DNA of 64,000 nt, from contig NZ_CP070496.1 of the NCBI RefSeq assembly GCF_016925535.1, positions 2,976,001 through 3,040,000 of the forward strand, given 5' to 3'. Shown here piece after piece: positions 26,245 to 33,815 of this stretch. Position 1 is the first letter of the stretch, and each line of letters starts with the position of its first letter. The position numbers and the translations under genes were made by a program. Below the pieces are notes generated by a model. The model was not told where the DNA came from, did not search any database, and was given only the letters and a program-made list of their open reading frames with translations. The stretch is from Natronoglycomyces albus (GTDB lineage: Bacteria > Actinomycetota > Actinomycetes > Mycobacteriales > Micromonosporaceae).

Positions 26245-28230
26245 CTATGAGACCCGGTGCATCTGCTCAGCATCCCGTTCGATCCAACCCTTGCCTTCGG
26301 CCGCGATCCCTTCTAGCAGACCGAGCGCGTGGGTAAACCCTGCCGCGTCCAGATTGATTCGGACGAAGTCGAGATCCTCAACGATCGGATTAGACGTGGA
26401 GGTATCCATCTCAGTGACGCGGATTTCCCGTGTAGGCCCGTTCGTCAAGGTCAGTTTCAAGGTGATACCACCTCGGCCTGCTCTCTCGGCAACGTGGACC
26501 GACGAGAGCGCGTCAAAACGGAAGTTGTTGCGTTCCTGCCCCTCGAAAATGGAATGTTCAAAGTCCAATTCGGACTTAACCTCGCGGACGCCGTCCTCGG
26601 TCATGAGAAAGAGACGTAGTTCGTAGCGGGAGAACCGCCACGGGCCGCCCTGATCACGGTGCCGCTTGCGATTGCGCGCCGGCGCCTGAAACATCGCCCA
26701 GGAAATCACGTCACGCCAAGACAGCCGGTAGTGGCGCAGGGCTTCGTCGATCAAGACAGCCCTGTCGCAGTCAAGCCACCTTTCCATCTCGAACTCTTTG
26801 GGGCGGGTGGAATACAGTTTCTGCTTCCATCGAAAGTAAGCCTCCATACGTTCCTTCTGCTCCGCTTCGGCTTCCTCCTCATCATCGAGGTATCGACGTC
26901 GCTCGCTGAAAATGCGGTATTGCCGCGACAATCCGTAAGCACTGCCGATCACCATTGCCAGGACCGTGACAGAGACCGAAAGCGGTGCAGTCTGAATGGT
27001 GCCCACGATGATCGCCAGAGCACACACGGACGCGACCGTCAAAGACAGAACGCACCTGAGCGCCGTTTCCTGATCTAGGCGATAGCGCGTCCGGTAGTCA
27101 TAGAAGGTTCCATCGAGCAATTGACGGCGGACCTGCTGAGCAATGTGGCCGATCAACCAGTTGACCCGTCCGATGGGGATTCTCTGTTCCCGGTATAGAT
27201 GAGCGATCTCGTTCCTGAGGTGACCCCGGATGCCCGAGGTCAGAACCAACCACATGTCCGGGTCAACTCCATGTGGCCGGTAGCGGGCGAAGTAGCGGGT
27301 GAAACTACGACTGACCTGATTGGCGAACCCCGAGTCTCCACGAGTCTCTGTCGTATAAGTCGAACAGTACTGGCTGTCTTTGAACCGAATGCGGTCAAGC
27401 CGATAGCGCCATTCCAAAACATCTCGTACCCCGACGTAACCGGCGATAAGGACCACAGGAAACGCCAGTAGCGGTACCAGCAGGACGTTAGTGAGAGCCG
27501 TCCAACCGAGATAAATGGTAGCCAGCATGACGATGCCGATCGCCGCACTGGCGGTGGCTTGGTCCGAAGTGGTGACGTTTGGTCGCTCCACCTTACGCAC
27601 CCGGGGCTTGATCGGGTCGGGATGGAAGTACGCCCATACTCGCTTCGTACGATTACTGCCAAACCTATCTGCAGCCGCATGCTTCTTCGTCTCACCCCAC
27701 AGCTTGTCCCTAGTGGCTCCGGAGAGGACCAGACTGAGATGGCGCTCGATCTTCACGCGCAAGTGTGATTCCAGCGCAAGGATTTCCTTCTCAGCGGTTT
27801 CCAGGTCACTGCCTGTGCCGTTGATGTGGCAGAGAACCTGACGAATCGCCTCCAACGCGGTTTGATACTCACTGGGCGGGTAGCGACGACCACTAATAGC
27901 GAACTCGTCAAGGTGATTGCGCTCGTCGCGGGATAGATCACGGTACGTTCGTTTGCTGAGCATGGCCAGCGCCCAGTAAAACCGAACCTCTGCGTTGTCC
28001 AAGCCGCTGGCGATGGCGTTGCTGATGAGCTTGATGGCTTGGGACGGAATACCGTCGTTCAAGTAGCGCAGCCCTGTGGCGAACTTCTCCTGAGGACTCG
28101 GTTGAGGGGACATCTGGTACACAGTCGCGTTGTGCACCTCTTCGGCCTGGATGCCAATTGTCGCATTGGGTCCCGCGCTGTTGTAGACATTCGCCCCTTG
28201 GGGTGGTGAGCTAGGAGGGACATGGTTCAC
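26245..28230 (-). CDS. four-TM protein with TPR-like N-terminus; membrane component of a candidate conflict system
   Basis: 661 residues. Residues about 13-40 carry a Gly/Asn-rich element (NVYNSAGPNATIGIQA, then NATVYQ). Residues about 48-135 form TPR-like helix pairs (EKFATGLRYLNDGIPSQAIKLISNAIASG). Hydrophobic pairs lie at about 228-268 and 391-434, giving four TM segments. Between them is a basic soluble region of about 120 residues. After the second pair comes an acidic stretch (DDEEEAEAEQKERMEAY) and a C-terminal soluble domain. No family name is certain. Its ATG overlaps the nucleosidase stop (ATGA). The membrane role in the system is inference. Confidence 0.75.
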   Translation of the reverse strand: MNHVPPSSPPQGANVYNSAGPNATIGIQAEEVHNATVYQMSPQPSPQEKFATGLRYLNDGIPSQAIKLISNAIASGLDNAEVRFYWALAMLSKRTYRDLSRDERNHLDEFAISGRRYPPSEYQTALEAIRQVLCHINGTGSDLETAEKEILALESHLRVKIERHLSLVLSGATRDKLWGETKKHAAADRFGSNRTKRVWAYFHPDPIKPRVRKVERPNVTTSDQATASAAIGIVMLATIYLGWTALTNVLLVPLLAFPVVLIAGYVGVRDVLEWRYRLDRIRFKDSQYCSTYTTETRGDSGFANQVSRSFTRYFARYRPHGVDPDMWLVLTSGIRGHLRNEIAHLYREQRIPIGRVNWLIGHIAQQVRRQLLDGTFYDYRTRYRLDQETALRCVLSLTVASVCALAIIVGTIQTAPLSVSVTVLAMVIGSAYGLSRQYRIFSERRRYLDDEEEAEAEQKERMEAYFRWKQKLYSTRPKEFEMERWLDCDRAVLIDEALRHYRLSWRDVISWAMFQAPARNRKRHRDQGGPWRFSRYELRLFLMTEDGVREVKSELDFEHSIFEGQERNNFRFDALSSVHVAERAGRGGITLKLTLTNGPTREIRVTEMDTSTSNPIVEDLDFVRINLDAAGFTHALGLLEGIAAEGKGWIERDAEQMHRVS

Positions 28231-29384
28231 GTCAGCCCTCCCAGCGCCGCAATCACCAAAGTGACATGAGCCGCGGCACTCGTCGTTCCGGCCACGAGGC
28301 CGCTGAGCCGTTTCAGGGCAAGAAACGACTTCTTCTTGCCGCGGTCTCCGGCTTCTTTCAGACCGGATTCAGCTGTCTCCAGTTCGTCTTTGGCCGCTTC
28401 GTATGTATCGTCATCGACTTCGCCATTGGAGCGATCGCGATCAAGACAAGTGCGGAGCTCGACTAGTACCGAGAGAGGGTCTCTTGGAGTATCGTGGCCC
28501 GGGCCCGAATTCATCGTTACGGTGCTGCCGGAAACTGAGGAAGCCTGTATTCCAACGGGCCCAGAAGAAATGTTGTAAACGGTGCCGGCCGTTGTGGTGC
28601 GGGGTTCTGGCATCGTCGAGGTCATGGTTTCCGTCCTTTGAGTTATCAGGTCTTCCGCGAGTTGGATGGCGAATGCGGAAGCATTCGCGGCGGCCCGTGG
28701 CTGCCACGTGCCATCGTTGTTGGAGCCTTTGGTCCCGTCTGCGAAGTCGCTTATTCCTCTCACGATTGCCACCGGCGTCGTTTCGTTGAGGTGACCTGCT
28801 TGAGAGACTCCCGCAGCCTCCATCTCGATCGCGGTGGCATCGTTGAATCGCTCACGAATCCATTGCGCTTCACGCGAGATTCGCGAGTTCTGCACGATTT
28901 CCCCGGCGGCAATGGGACCGAAGTGGACTTTGGGATGTTCTACCTCGGAGGGCAGCCGTGCCGTCCAATCGGAAGAACGGGCAAGCGACTTGGCGAGCTG
29001 GTCTATTGAATGGTTTGCCTCCCAGCTGCGCGGACGCGTTTTGAGCCCGTCGTCTTCACTGGTACCTCCGTGATAGGCGTACACGCGCGAAGCAACGACG
29101 ATGTCTCCTAGGGGAGTGCCCCACAACGCGCCCGCTACTCCTACGAAGAACACCGCAGTGGGGTTGAATTGCCGGATAGCGCGTTCAGCGATCACGGCAG
29201 CCGATTGATTACCCACCCCGGTGAGCCCCAATACCACCTTGCAATCAGTGCCACGAATCGTTCCTCGCTCGAACCGGGTGCCCGCGGGGTGAACGTGCAG
29301 TGTGAGCCTGTCGAGGTGCATTCGGACTGCGGCGTACTCGAGATTCAACGCCGTCAAGACGACAACGCTCTTGCAGTCGATCAT
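28227..29384 (-). CDS. MTA/SAH-nucleosidase-like protein with C-terminal tail; candidate effector
   Basis: 385 residues. Residues 1-248 are a phosphorylase/nucleosidase-fold domain: FFVGVAGALWGTPLGDIVVAS, the ribose-binding IEMEA (Glu187, Glu189) and catalytic Asp213 in RGISDFADG, matching E. coli MTAN motifs VEMEA and RAISDVAD. Residues 268-296 repeat the theme TVYNISSGPVGIQASSV, also seen in the partner protein. Residues about 303-345 are helical and charged (LVELRTCLDRDRSNGEVDDDTYEA), and the end is hydrophobic (about 360-385). Intact active-site residues predict a nucleoside or nucleotide N-glycosidase. Overlaps its neighbours by ATGA on both sides. Confidence 0.88.
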   Translation of the reverse strand: MIDCKSVVVLTALNLEYAAVRMHLDRLTLHVHPAGTRFERGTIRGTDCKVVLGLTGVGNQSAAVIAERAIRQFNPTAVFFVGVAGALWGTPLGDIVVASRVYAYHGGTSEDDGLKTRPRSWEANHSIDQLAKSLARSSDWTARLPSEVEHPKVHFGPIAAGEIVQNSRISREAQWIRERFNDATAIEMEAAGVSQAGHLNETTPVAIVRGISDFADGTKGSNNDGTWQPRAAANASAFAIQLAEDLITQRTETMTSTMPEPRTTTAGTVYNISSGPVGIQASSVSGSTVTMNSGPGHDTPRDPLSVLVELRTCLDRDRSNGEVDDDTYEAAKDELETAESGLKEAGDRGKKKSFLALKRLSGLVAGTTSAAAHVTLVIAALGGLT

Positions 29385-30118
29385 CGCTTTTCTCCGGTTC
29401 CGGTAGATGATTCGGGGCGCACCAACGGCGGGTGCAACGTCACGGCAGAGCCAGCGCGGAAGACACGCGCAGGTCGCCCCTTCGCGGGACGGCGGTCGGT
29501 CCCGACGGGTTCGATGAAGTTAGGAACGCTCTGAACTTTGCGATAGAAGTTGCGCAGGTCGAGCTCTACATCCCAGACCGCTTCATAGACCCGCATAAGC
29601 TCTGCGATCGTGAACTTCTCGCCGCAAAAGGCGGTTGCCAGAGGTGTGTGTTCGAGCTTTGTCCGTGCCCTTTCCACCGCGTCCTCAACGATCTGGCGAT
29701 GATCGAATGCCAAATTCACCTTGCCCGACAGCACATGCCCGACCGGCCTCCACTCCGCAGAGGAAGCGTCGGTACCCGCAACCGGCTGGGGGAGACCTGG
29801 AGCGACCGCCAGATACGCGATGGACAACACCCGCCCACGCGGGTCACGCCCGGGCGCGCCATACGCGCCCAACTGTTCGATGTGCAACCGGGTTCCGTCG
29901 AGATCGGCCTCTTCCCGAAGTTCACGCAGTGCCGCCGCCAGGATGTCCTCGCCCGCGTTGTTCAGGAATCCGCCTGGCAACGCCTCGCAACCTGCGAAGG
30001 GCTCGATGCCACGTTTGATCAACAAGACATGGAACGCCGACGCCCTCAGAGTAAGAATCACCAGGTCAACGGCGACCAAGATCTCGGGTGGCGACCATGG
30101 CTCTTCATCTACGGACAC
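29381..30118 (-). CDS. NrtR-like Nudix regulator with C-terminal winged helix
   Basis: 245 residues from GTG 30118; AAGGAG lies seven bases upstream, while a frame extending 372 bases further upstream has no such site. Residues about 10-130 are a Nudix domain. Its box reads GGFLNNAGEDILAAALRELREEADL: the E-x7-REUxEE core is present, but the usual final Gly is Asp72 and one extra residue lies before the first Glu. Residues about 160-225 match the NrtR winged helix (FTIAELMRVYEAVWDVELDLRNFYRKV ... GRPARVF). NrtR proteins bind ADP-ribose and regulate NAD genes. Here it heads an operon with a nucleosidase. Whether it still hydrolyses anything is unclear. Confidence 0.88.
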   Translation of the reverse strand: MSVDEEPWSPPEILVAVDLVILTLRASAFHVLLIKRGIEPFAGCEALPGGFLNNAGEDILAAALRELREEADLDGTRLHIEQLGAYGAPGRDPRGRVLSIAYLAVAPGLPQPVAGTDASSAEWRPVGHVLSGKVNLAFDHRQIVEDAVERARTKLEHTPLATAFCGEKFTIAELMRVYEAVWDVELDLRNFYRKVQSVPNFIEPVGTDRRPAKGRPARVFRAGSAVTLHPPLVRPESSTGTGEKR

Positions 30119-30129
30119 TACTGAACTCC

Positions 30130-30180
30130 TTTTATTGTCAACATGACAATAAAAGTACAGATGCTGGGCCACAAGCACAA
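30130..30180 (-). promoter_or_regulatory. promoter and perfect 25-bp palindromic operator of the Nudix-nucleosidase operon
   Basis: Inverted repeat: arm 30130-30140 (TTTTATTGTCA), spacer ACA, arm 30144-30154 (TGACAATAAAA); all 11 pairs match. On the minus strand a promoter TTGTGC (30180-30175), 17-base spacer, TACTTT (30157-30152) directly precedes it, so the operator covers the start of transcription and runs up to the AAGGAG site. Autoregulation by the Nudix-winged-helix protein is the obvious inference. Confidence 0.7.
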
Positions 30181-30520
30181 CCCCCAAAGCGGAAAATAGG
30201 ATGAACATGCGCAGAGCCGATCTGGCCCCATCGACAGCACCGCCGGAACACTGCCCCAAGACCTGCGCGAATGCCGGATCGAGACTGCTGTCGGAATCTC
30301 GACTGAAGTCTGCCTTGCCGTGCCAGCAGAGGGCATCGCGCATCTCGCGACCGTTTGGCGGAGCCCAAAGATGTACCTCGAAGCGAGCGATTGCCGATCT
30401 AATCGGCTTGCCGCGTGTACCGCGTCCAGTGACCTGTCTCGGCGGGATGAGAGTTACGCTCGATAGTGGATAGCTGGGCGGGTAACCCAAGCACGGGCCG
30501 TATCGAGCCTGGATAACAGA

Positions 30521-30550
30521 ACACCCACAAGGGATGATCCTTGTGGGTGT
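30521..30550 (+). terminator. strong intrinsic terminator hairpin
   Basis: A 12-bp perfect stem ACACCCACAAGG with its complement and six-base loop, followed on the plus strand by TTTTT. On the minus strand it lies beyond the tRNA remnant. It is probably bidirectional and separates the operon region from the tRNA region. Confidence 0.75.
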
Positions 30551-30566
30551 TTTTGCTGTTCAGATG

Positions 30567-30650
30567 TGGTGGAGCTAAGGAGATTCGAACCCCTGACCGG
30601 CCGATGCGCAGCATCGTCATGAATGCGGTCATGCCATGGAAGCGCGCTAT
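30567..30650 (-). pseudogene. broken second copy of tRNA-Ala
   Basis: Reading the minus strand, the T-arm and acceptor 3' half (ending TAGCTCCACCA, with encoded CCA) match the intact tRNA-Ala over about 29 bases with one change, and the anticodon-arm part (TAGCGCGCTTCCATGGCAT) is also identical. In between, 32 unrelated bases replace five, and the 5' acceptor strand is missing. It cannot fold as a tRNA. It may be a remnant attachment site or a failed duplication. Confidence 0.75.
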
Positions 30651-30693
30651 CGGCTACGTTGAGATTCCGTGCAACACCTGCTGAAGAATGCAA

Positions 30694-30723
30694 AAAACCG
30701 GCCCTCATTCGAGAACCGGTTTT
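30694..30723 (-). terminator. terminator of tRNA-Ala
   Basis: An eight-bp stem (AAAACCGG with CCGGTTTT) and a 14-base loop. On the minus strand it is followed by TTTTTT, a proper intrinsic terminator just downstream of the tRNA. Confidence 0.75.
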
Positions 30724-30730
30724 GTAACTG

Positions 30731-30803
30731 TGGAGCTAAGGAGATTCGAACTCCTGACCTCTTCCATGCCATGGAAGCGCGCTACCAACTGCGCCATAGC
30801 CCC
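30731..30803 (-). tRNA. tRNA-Ala (anticodon GGC)
   Basis: 73 bases. Acceptor stem GGGGCTA with TAGCTCC contains the G3:U70 pair that identifies alanine tRNA. The anticodon stem CTTCC/GGAAG encloses loop ATGGCAT, anticodon GGC for codon GCC. T-loop TTCGAAT is present. CCA is not encoded. A terminator follows. Confidence 0.95.
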
Positions 30804-30964
30804 TCGTATACCTGGAGGTTTGTGTCCCTTCGTGGCGACGTCCCATAGTTTACATACCGGCCCCGACTTCCCGCCACAGGGGGCACGGGTGGTTGTGACG
30901 CAGGTCTAGCCGCCCTTCCGCACACGTGAATGCGCCAGCCCTTCAACACCGAGACGCTGCGGTT

Positions 30965-32338
30965 TCACTTCCACTTGATGGCTGTCGAATAACGACGGGG
31001 CCTAAGTTGCGCCCACAGCTGCGCCGCCAGGTCGAACAGCCGGTCGGTGCCGCCCGGTGGGGCCACGAGCTGGACGGTGGCCGGCAACCCATCCCCACGG
31101 GTTCCGACGGGCACCACCAGGGCGGGGAGGCCACTGAGCGCAAACGGCGCGGTGAACGCCGCCGCCGCCGCGGTGTGCCGCAGATTCGCCCGCAGTCCTT
31201 CCCGGGACCAGGCCTGCGCCGCCGGCGGCGGGGAGGGCATACCGGGGGTCATGAGGATGTCATAGTCATGGTCGGCAAACCAGTCTTCGAGGTGCTGCCG
31301 CACGCGCGCGCCATCCCCCAGCACCCCGCCGAAGTATCCACGCAGGAATGTGCGCTCCCCAAGGGCCACGAGGCGGCGAGTACGACGCTGGAGCCGGTCG
31401 GATTGGGCACGCTCGGCGCGCAGGTAGGCTGCGGCCGTCCACGCCCCCGAGGAGGCCCCGGCCAGTCGGGGACCGAACTTTGGGTTGGCGCGGGCGGTGT
31501 CGTGCCCGGCGTCGGTAAGCAGGCGGACTGTGTTGAGTAGAGCCTGCGTCGCTTCGTGGTCGACCGTCGTCGGCAATGGCAAGACCTGGGCGTTGGAGGC
31601 GGCGACACGGAGGCGACCCAGTTCGGCGCTGGGGCGGGCGTGGCGACGACTCAACGCCGCGTAACCAAGCTTGACGTCGTCCACTGTGGTTGCCAGGATG
31701 CCGACCATCCCGCCTAGCCACCGAGTGGCCTCCATGTCAGCGGTGGCCGGTTCGTGTTCGGGACTAAAGCCGAACAGGCCACACGCGGCGGCGCTAGTGC
31801 GCACTCCCCCAGCGGTTCCGGGGCCGTCTAGGCCCACTCCAATGGGCACGGCCGCTCCCGCGACGGCCAGCGCGGTTCCACCCGAGGGTCCGCCGACTCC
31901 GCGGTCGGATCGCCACGGGTTGCGCAGTAGGTGGCGTCCGTCCTCTGTGGTTGGCCAGAGGGCGAGTTCTGAGGAACGTCCGGTGCCGATGATGATCGCG
32001 CCAGCTCCTCGGAGTCGTTGCACCGCTTCATGATCGACTTCGTGGATGGGAAGTACCGATGAGTGTGATCCCAGGCGTGGTGCCAACCCGGTGATGCCGA
32101 TCTGTTCGCACACGACGACCGGAACGCCGGCCAGTGGCAGGCTGGAGAGGTCGGGCAGGTCGTCGACGGTGGCGGCTTCGGCGAGCGCGTCGATGGTGCG
32201 CATGTGGGTGAGTGCCCCGGCAAGGTGTGGGTTTTCCTCGATCGGTTGCAGGTGTTGGTCGACGACGGCGGCGGCGTCGGCGTCGCCTCGGCGGACGGCG
32301 CGCGCGATTTGCCTGGCGGTGACTCCGGACCAGCTCAA
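30965..32338 (-). CDS. amidase-signature fold protein lacking the catalytic residues (likely pseudo-enzyme)
   Basis: 457 residues from TTG 32338, chosen because AAAGG lies seven bases upstream and amidases begin with this type of helix (VTARQIARAVRRGDADAAAVV). The frame runs 384 bases further upstream but with low-quality composition. The fold is clear: SLPLAGVPVVV, NPWRSDRGVGGPSGGTALAVAGAAVPIGVG, TAGGVRTSAAACGLFGFSP. The Ser-cisSer-Lys triad is lost: Lys becomes Cys77 (VVVCEQIG), cis-Ser becomes Pro151 (GGPSGG), and the nucleophile position is Gly178 or Thr175. The protein probably binds rather than hydrolyses a ligand, or is another enzyme. Confidence 0.8.
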   Translation of the reverse strand: MSWSGVTARQIARAVRRGDADAAAVVDQHLQPIEENPHLAGALTHMRTIDALAEAATVDDLPDLSSLPLAGVPVVVCEQIGITGLAPRLGSHSSVLPIHEVDHEAVQRLRGAGAIIIGTGRSSELALWPTTEDGRHLLRNPWRSDRGVGGPSGGTALAVAGAAVPIGVGLDGPGTAGGVRTSAAACGLFGFSPEHEPATADMEATRWLGGMVGILATTVDDVKLGYAALSRRHARPSAELGRLRVAASNAQVLPLPTTVDHEATQALLNTVRLLTDAGHDTARANPKFGPRLAGASSGAWTAAAYLRAERAQSDRLQRRTRRLVALGERTFLRGYFGGVLGDGARVRQHLEDWFADHDYDILMTPGMPSPPPAAQAWSREGLRANLRHTAAAAAFTAPFALSGLPALVVPVGTRGDGLPATVQLVAPPGGTDRLFDLAAQLWAQLRPRRYSTAIKWK

Positions 32339-32490
32339 CGGGTGGCCTTTCTTTCCGGGGCGGGTGTGACCGGGAGGGTGGCAAGTGTCGCCACGGTTGC
32401 GCATGGCGTTGGGGTGGCCGTGCTCGGTCAGCCTACTGGGCCCTCGGGGCGGTGGGTGATCATGGCAGGGGTCGGCCGGGCCACCAAGGT

Positions 32491-32516
32491 GGAGGGCACC
32501 TTGCCGGGTGCCCTCC
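32491..32516 (-). terminator. hairpin downstream of metB
   Basis: A ten-bp perfect stem GGAGGGCACC with GGTGCCCTCC and six-base loop, ten bases beyond the metB stop on the minus strand. No U-tract. Confidence 0.6.
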
Positions 32517-32526
32517 GGGTGGTGCG

Positions 32527-33672
32527 TTAGCCGAAGGCTTGTTCCAGGTCGGCCAAGAGGTCGTTGACATCTTCGATGCCCACTGAGAGGCGTACGAGGT
32601 CTCCGGGCACTTCCAGCGGGGAGCCTGCGGCGGAGGCGTGTGTCATGCGGCCTGGGTGTTCGATGAGTGATTCGATGCCGCCCAGTGACTCGGCCAGGGT
32701 GAAGACCTTGGTGCGGTTGCACAGGTCGACTGCGGCTTGTTCTCCGTCGCGGTGACGGAAGGAGACCATTCCGCCGAAGCGGCGCATTTGTTTGGCGGCT
32801 TGTTCGTGGCCCGGGTGGCTTTCTAGTCCTGGGTAGATGACTTCGGCGACGTGCGGTTGTTCGCCCAGCCAGGCGCTGACTCTTTCGGCGTTGTCGCAGT
32901 GGCGGTCCATGCGCACCGCTAGTGTTTTTACGCCGCGCAGGGTCAAGAAGCAGTCGAAGGGGCCGCTGACGGCACCGATGGCGTTTTGGTGGAATCCGAT
33001 TTTCTCGGCTAGTTCGTCGTCGTTGACGATCAGGGCGCCGCCGACGACATCGGAGTGCCCACCAAGGTATTTGGTGGTGGAGTGGACGACGATGTCGGCT
33101 CCCAGTTCCAGAGGCACTTGCAGGTAGGGCGAGGCGAAGGTGTTGTCGACGACTAGGAGCAGGCCTCTGTCTCGGGCCAAGGCGGCTAGGCCGGGGATGT
33201 CGGCGATGCTCAGCAGCGGGTTGGTGGGAGTCTCGACCCAGATCATTTTCGTTTCGGGGCGGATCTTGTCGGCCACGGCCTCGACGTTGGTGACGTCGGC
33301 GGGGTCGTATCCGAGGCCCCAGCGGGTCGCGACTTTGTCGAATAGCCGGTAGGTGCCGCCGTAGGCGTCGTCGGGAATGACGACGTGATCTCCGGGGGAG
33401 AGCACGGCACGTAGTAGCGTGTCCTCAGCGGCGAGGCCGGAGGCGAAGGAGAAGCCGTGCCGTCCCATTTCAAGTGCGGCGAGGCAGTCTTGCAAGGCGG
33501 TGCGGGTGGGGTTGGCCGAGCGGCTGTATTCGTAGCCTCCGCGCAGTCCCCCGACCCCGTCTTGGAGGTAGGTTGAGGTCGCGTAGATGGGCACGATGAC
33601 GGCGCCGGTTGTGGGGTCAGCTTCCTGCCCGGCGTGGATTGCCCTGGTGCTGAATCCTTGGTTGTGTTCCAT
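32527..33672 (-). CDS. metB: cystathionine gamma-synthase
   Basis: 381 residues, a PLP-dependent Cys/Met-metabolism enzyme. Conserved pieces: RAIHAGQEADPTTGAVIVPIYATSTY, YEYSRSANPTR, FASGLAAEDTLLRAVLSPGD, DNTFASPYLQVPLELGADIVVHSTTKYLGGHSD with the PLP Lys in STTKY, and SLGGIESLIEHPGRMTH near the end. It joins an activated homoserine with cysteine, giving cystathionine. Sequence alone does not separate gamma-synthase from gamma-lyase; the context with cbs 8 kb away supports transsulfuration. CCAGGAGAG is the ribosome binding site. Confidence 0.92.
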   Translation of the reverse strand: MEHNQGFSTRAIHAGQEADPTTGAVIVPIYATSTYLQDGVGGLRGGYEYSRSANPTRTALQDCLAALEMGRHGFSFASGLAAEDTLLRAVLSPGDHVVIPDDAYGGTYRLFDKVATRWGLGYDPADVTNVEAVADKIRPETKMIWVETPTNPLLSIADIPGLAALARDRGLLLVVDNTFASPYLQVPLELGADIVVHSTTKYLGGHSDVVGGALIVNDDELAEKIGFHQNAIGAVSGPFDCFLTLRGVKTLAVRMDRHCDNAERVSAWLGEQPHVAEVIYPGLESHPGHEQAAKQMRRFGGMVSFRHRDGEQAAVDLCNRTKVFTLAESLGGIESLIEHPGRMTHASAAGSPLEVPGDLVRLSVGIEDVNDLLADLEQAFG

Positions 33673-33815
33673 GTGTGGTCTCTCCTGGCCCCTCTAGTTG
33701 CTTTTCGCCTCAAAGACTGCTCGCTTCTAACGCTAGCTGACAGGGATGCCACGCATTAGTGCTGGCGCAGTATGGTGCTACCAGATTATTCCCCCATAGG
33801 TTTGGAGCATCACTC

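Larger units (their letters stand above)
30119..30566. other. regulatory region and non-coding stretch upstream of the operon
   Basis: Contains the operator and promoter of the operon (30130-30180) and a terminator hairpin (30521-30550). Between them, about 30181-30520 shows only short shadow frames, and I see no gene. Confidence 0.5.

Noticed and set aside
30567-30650. Possible tmRNA 3' end, since the fragment ends with a TTCGAAT loop and GCTCCACCA
   Set aside because: No tag-coding frame or matching 5' end is present, and the segment matches tRNA-Ala far better; called a tRNA remnant.
30926-31540. Plus-strand frame of 204 codons opposite the amidase gene
   Set aside because: Shadow frame; the amidase reading has clear conserved motifs.
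33673-33815. Possible SAM riboswitch upstream of metB
   Set aside because: The 86-base gap is too short and lacks the consensus core.
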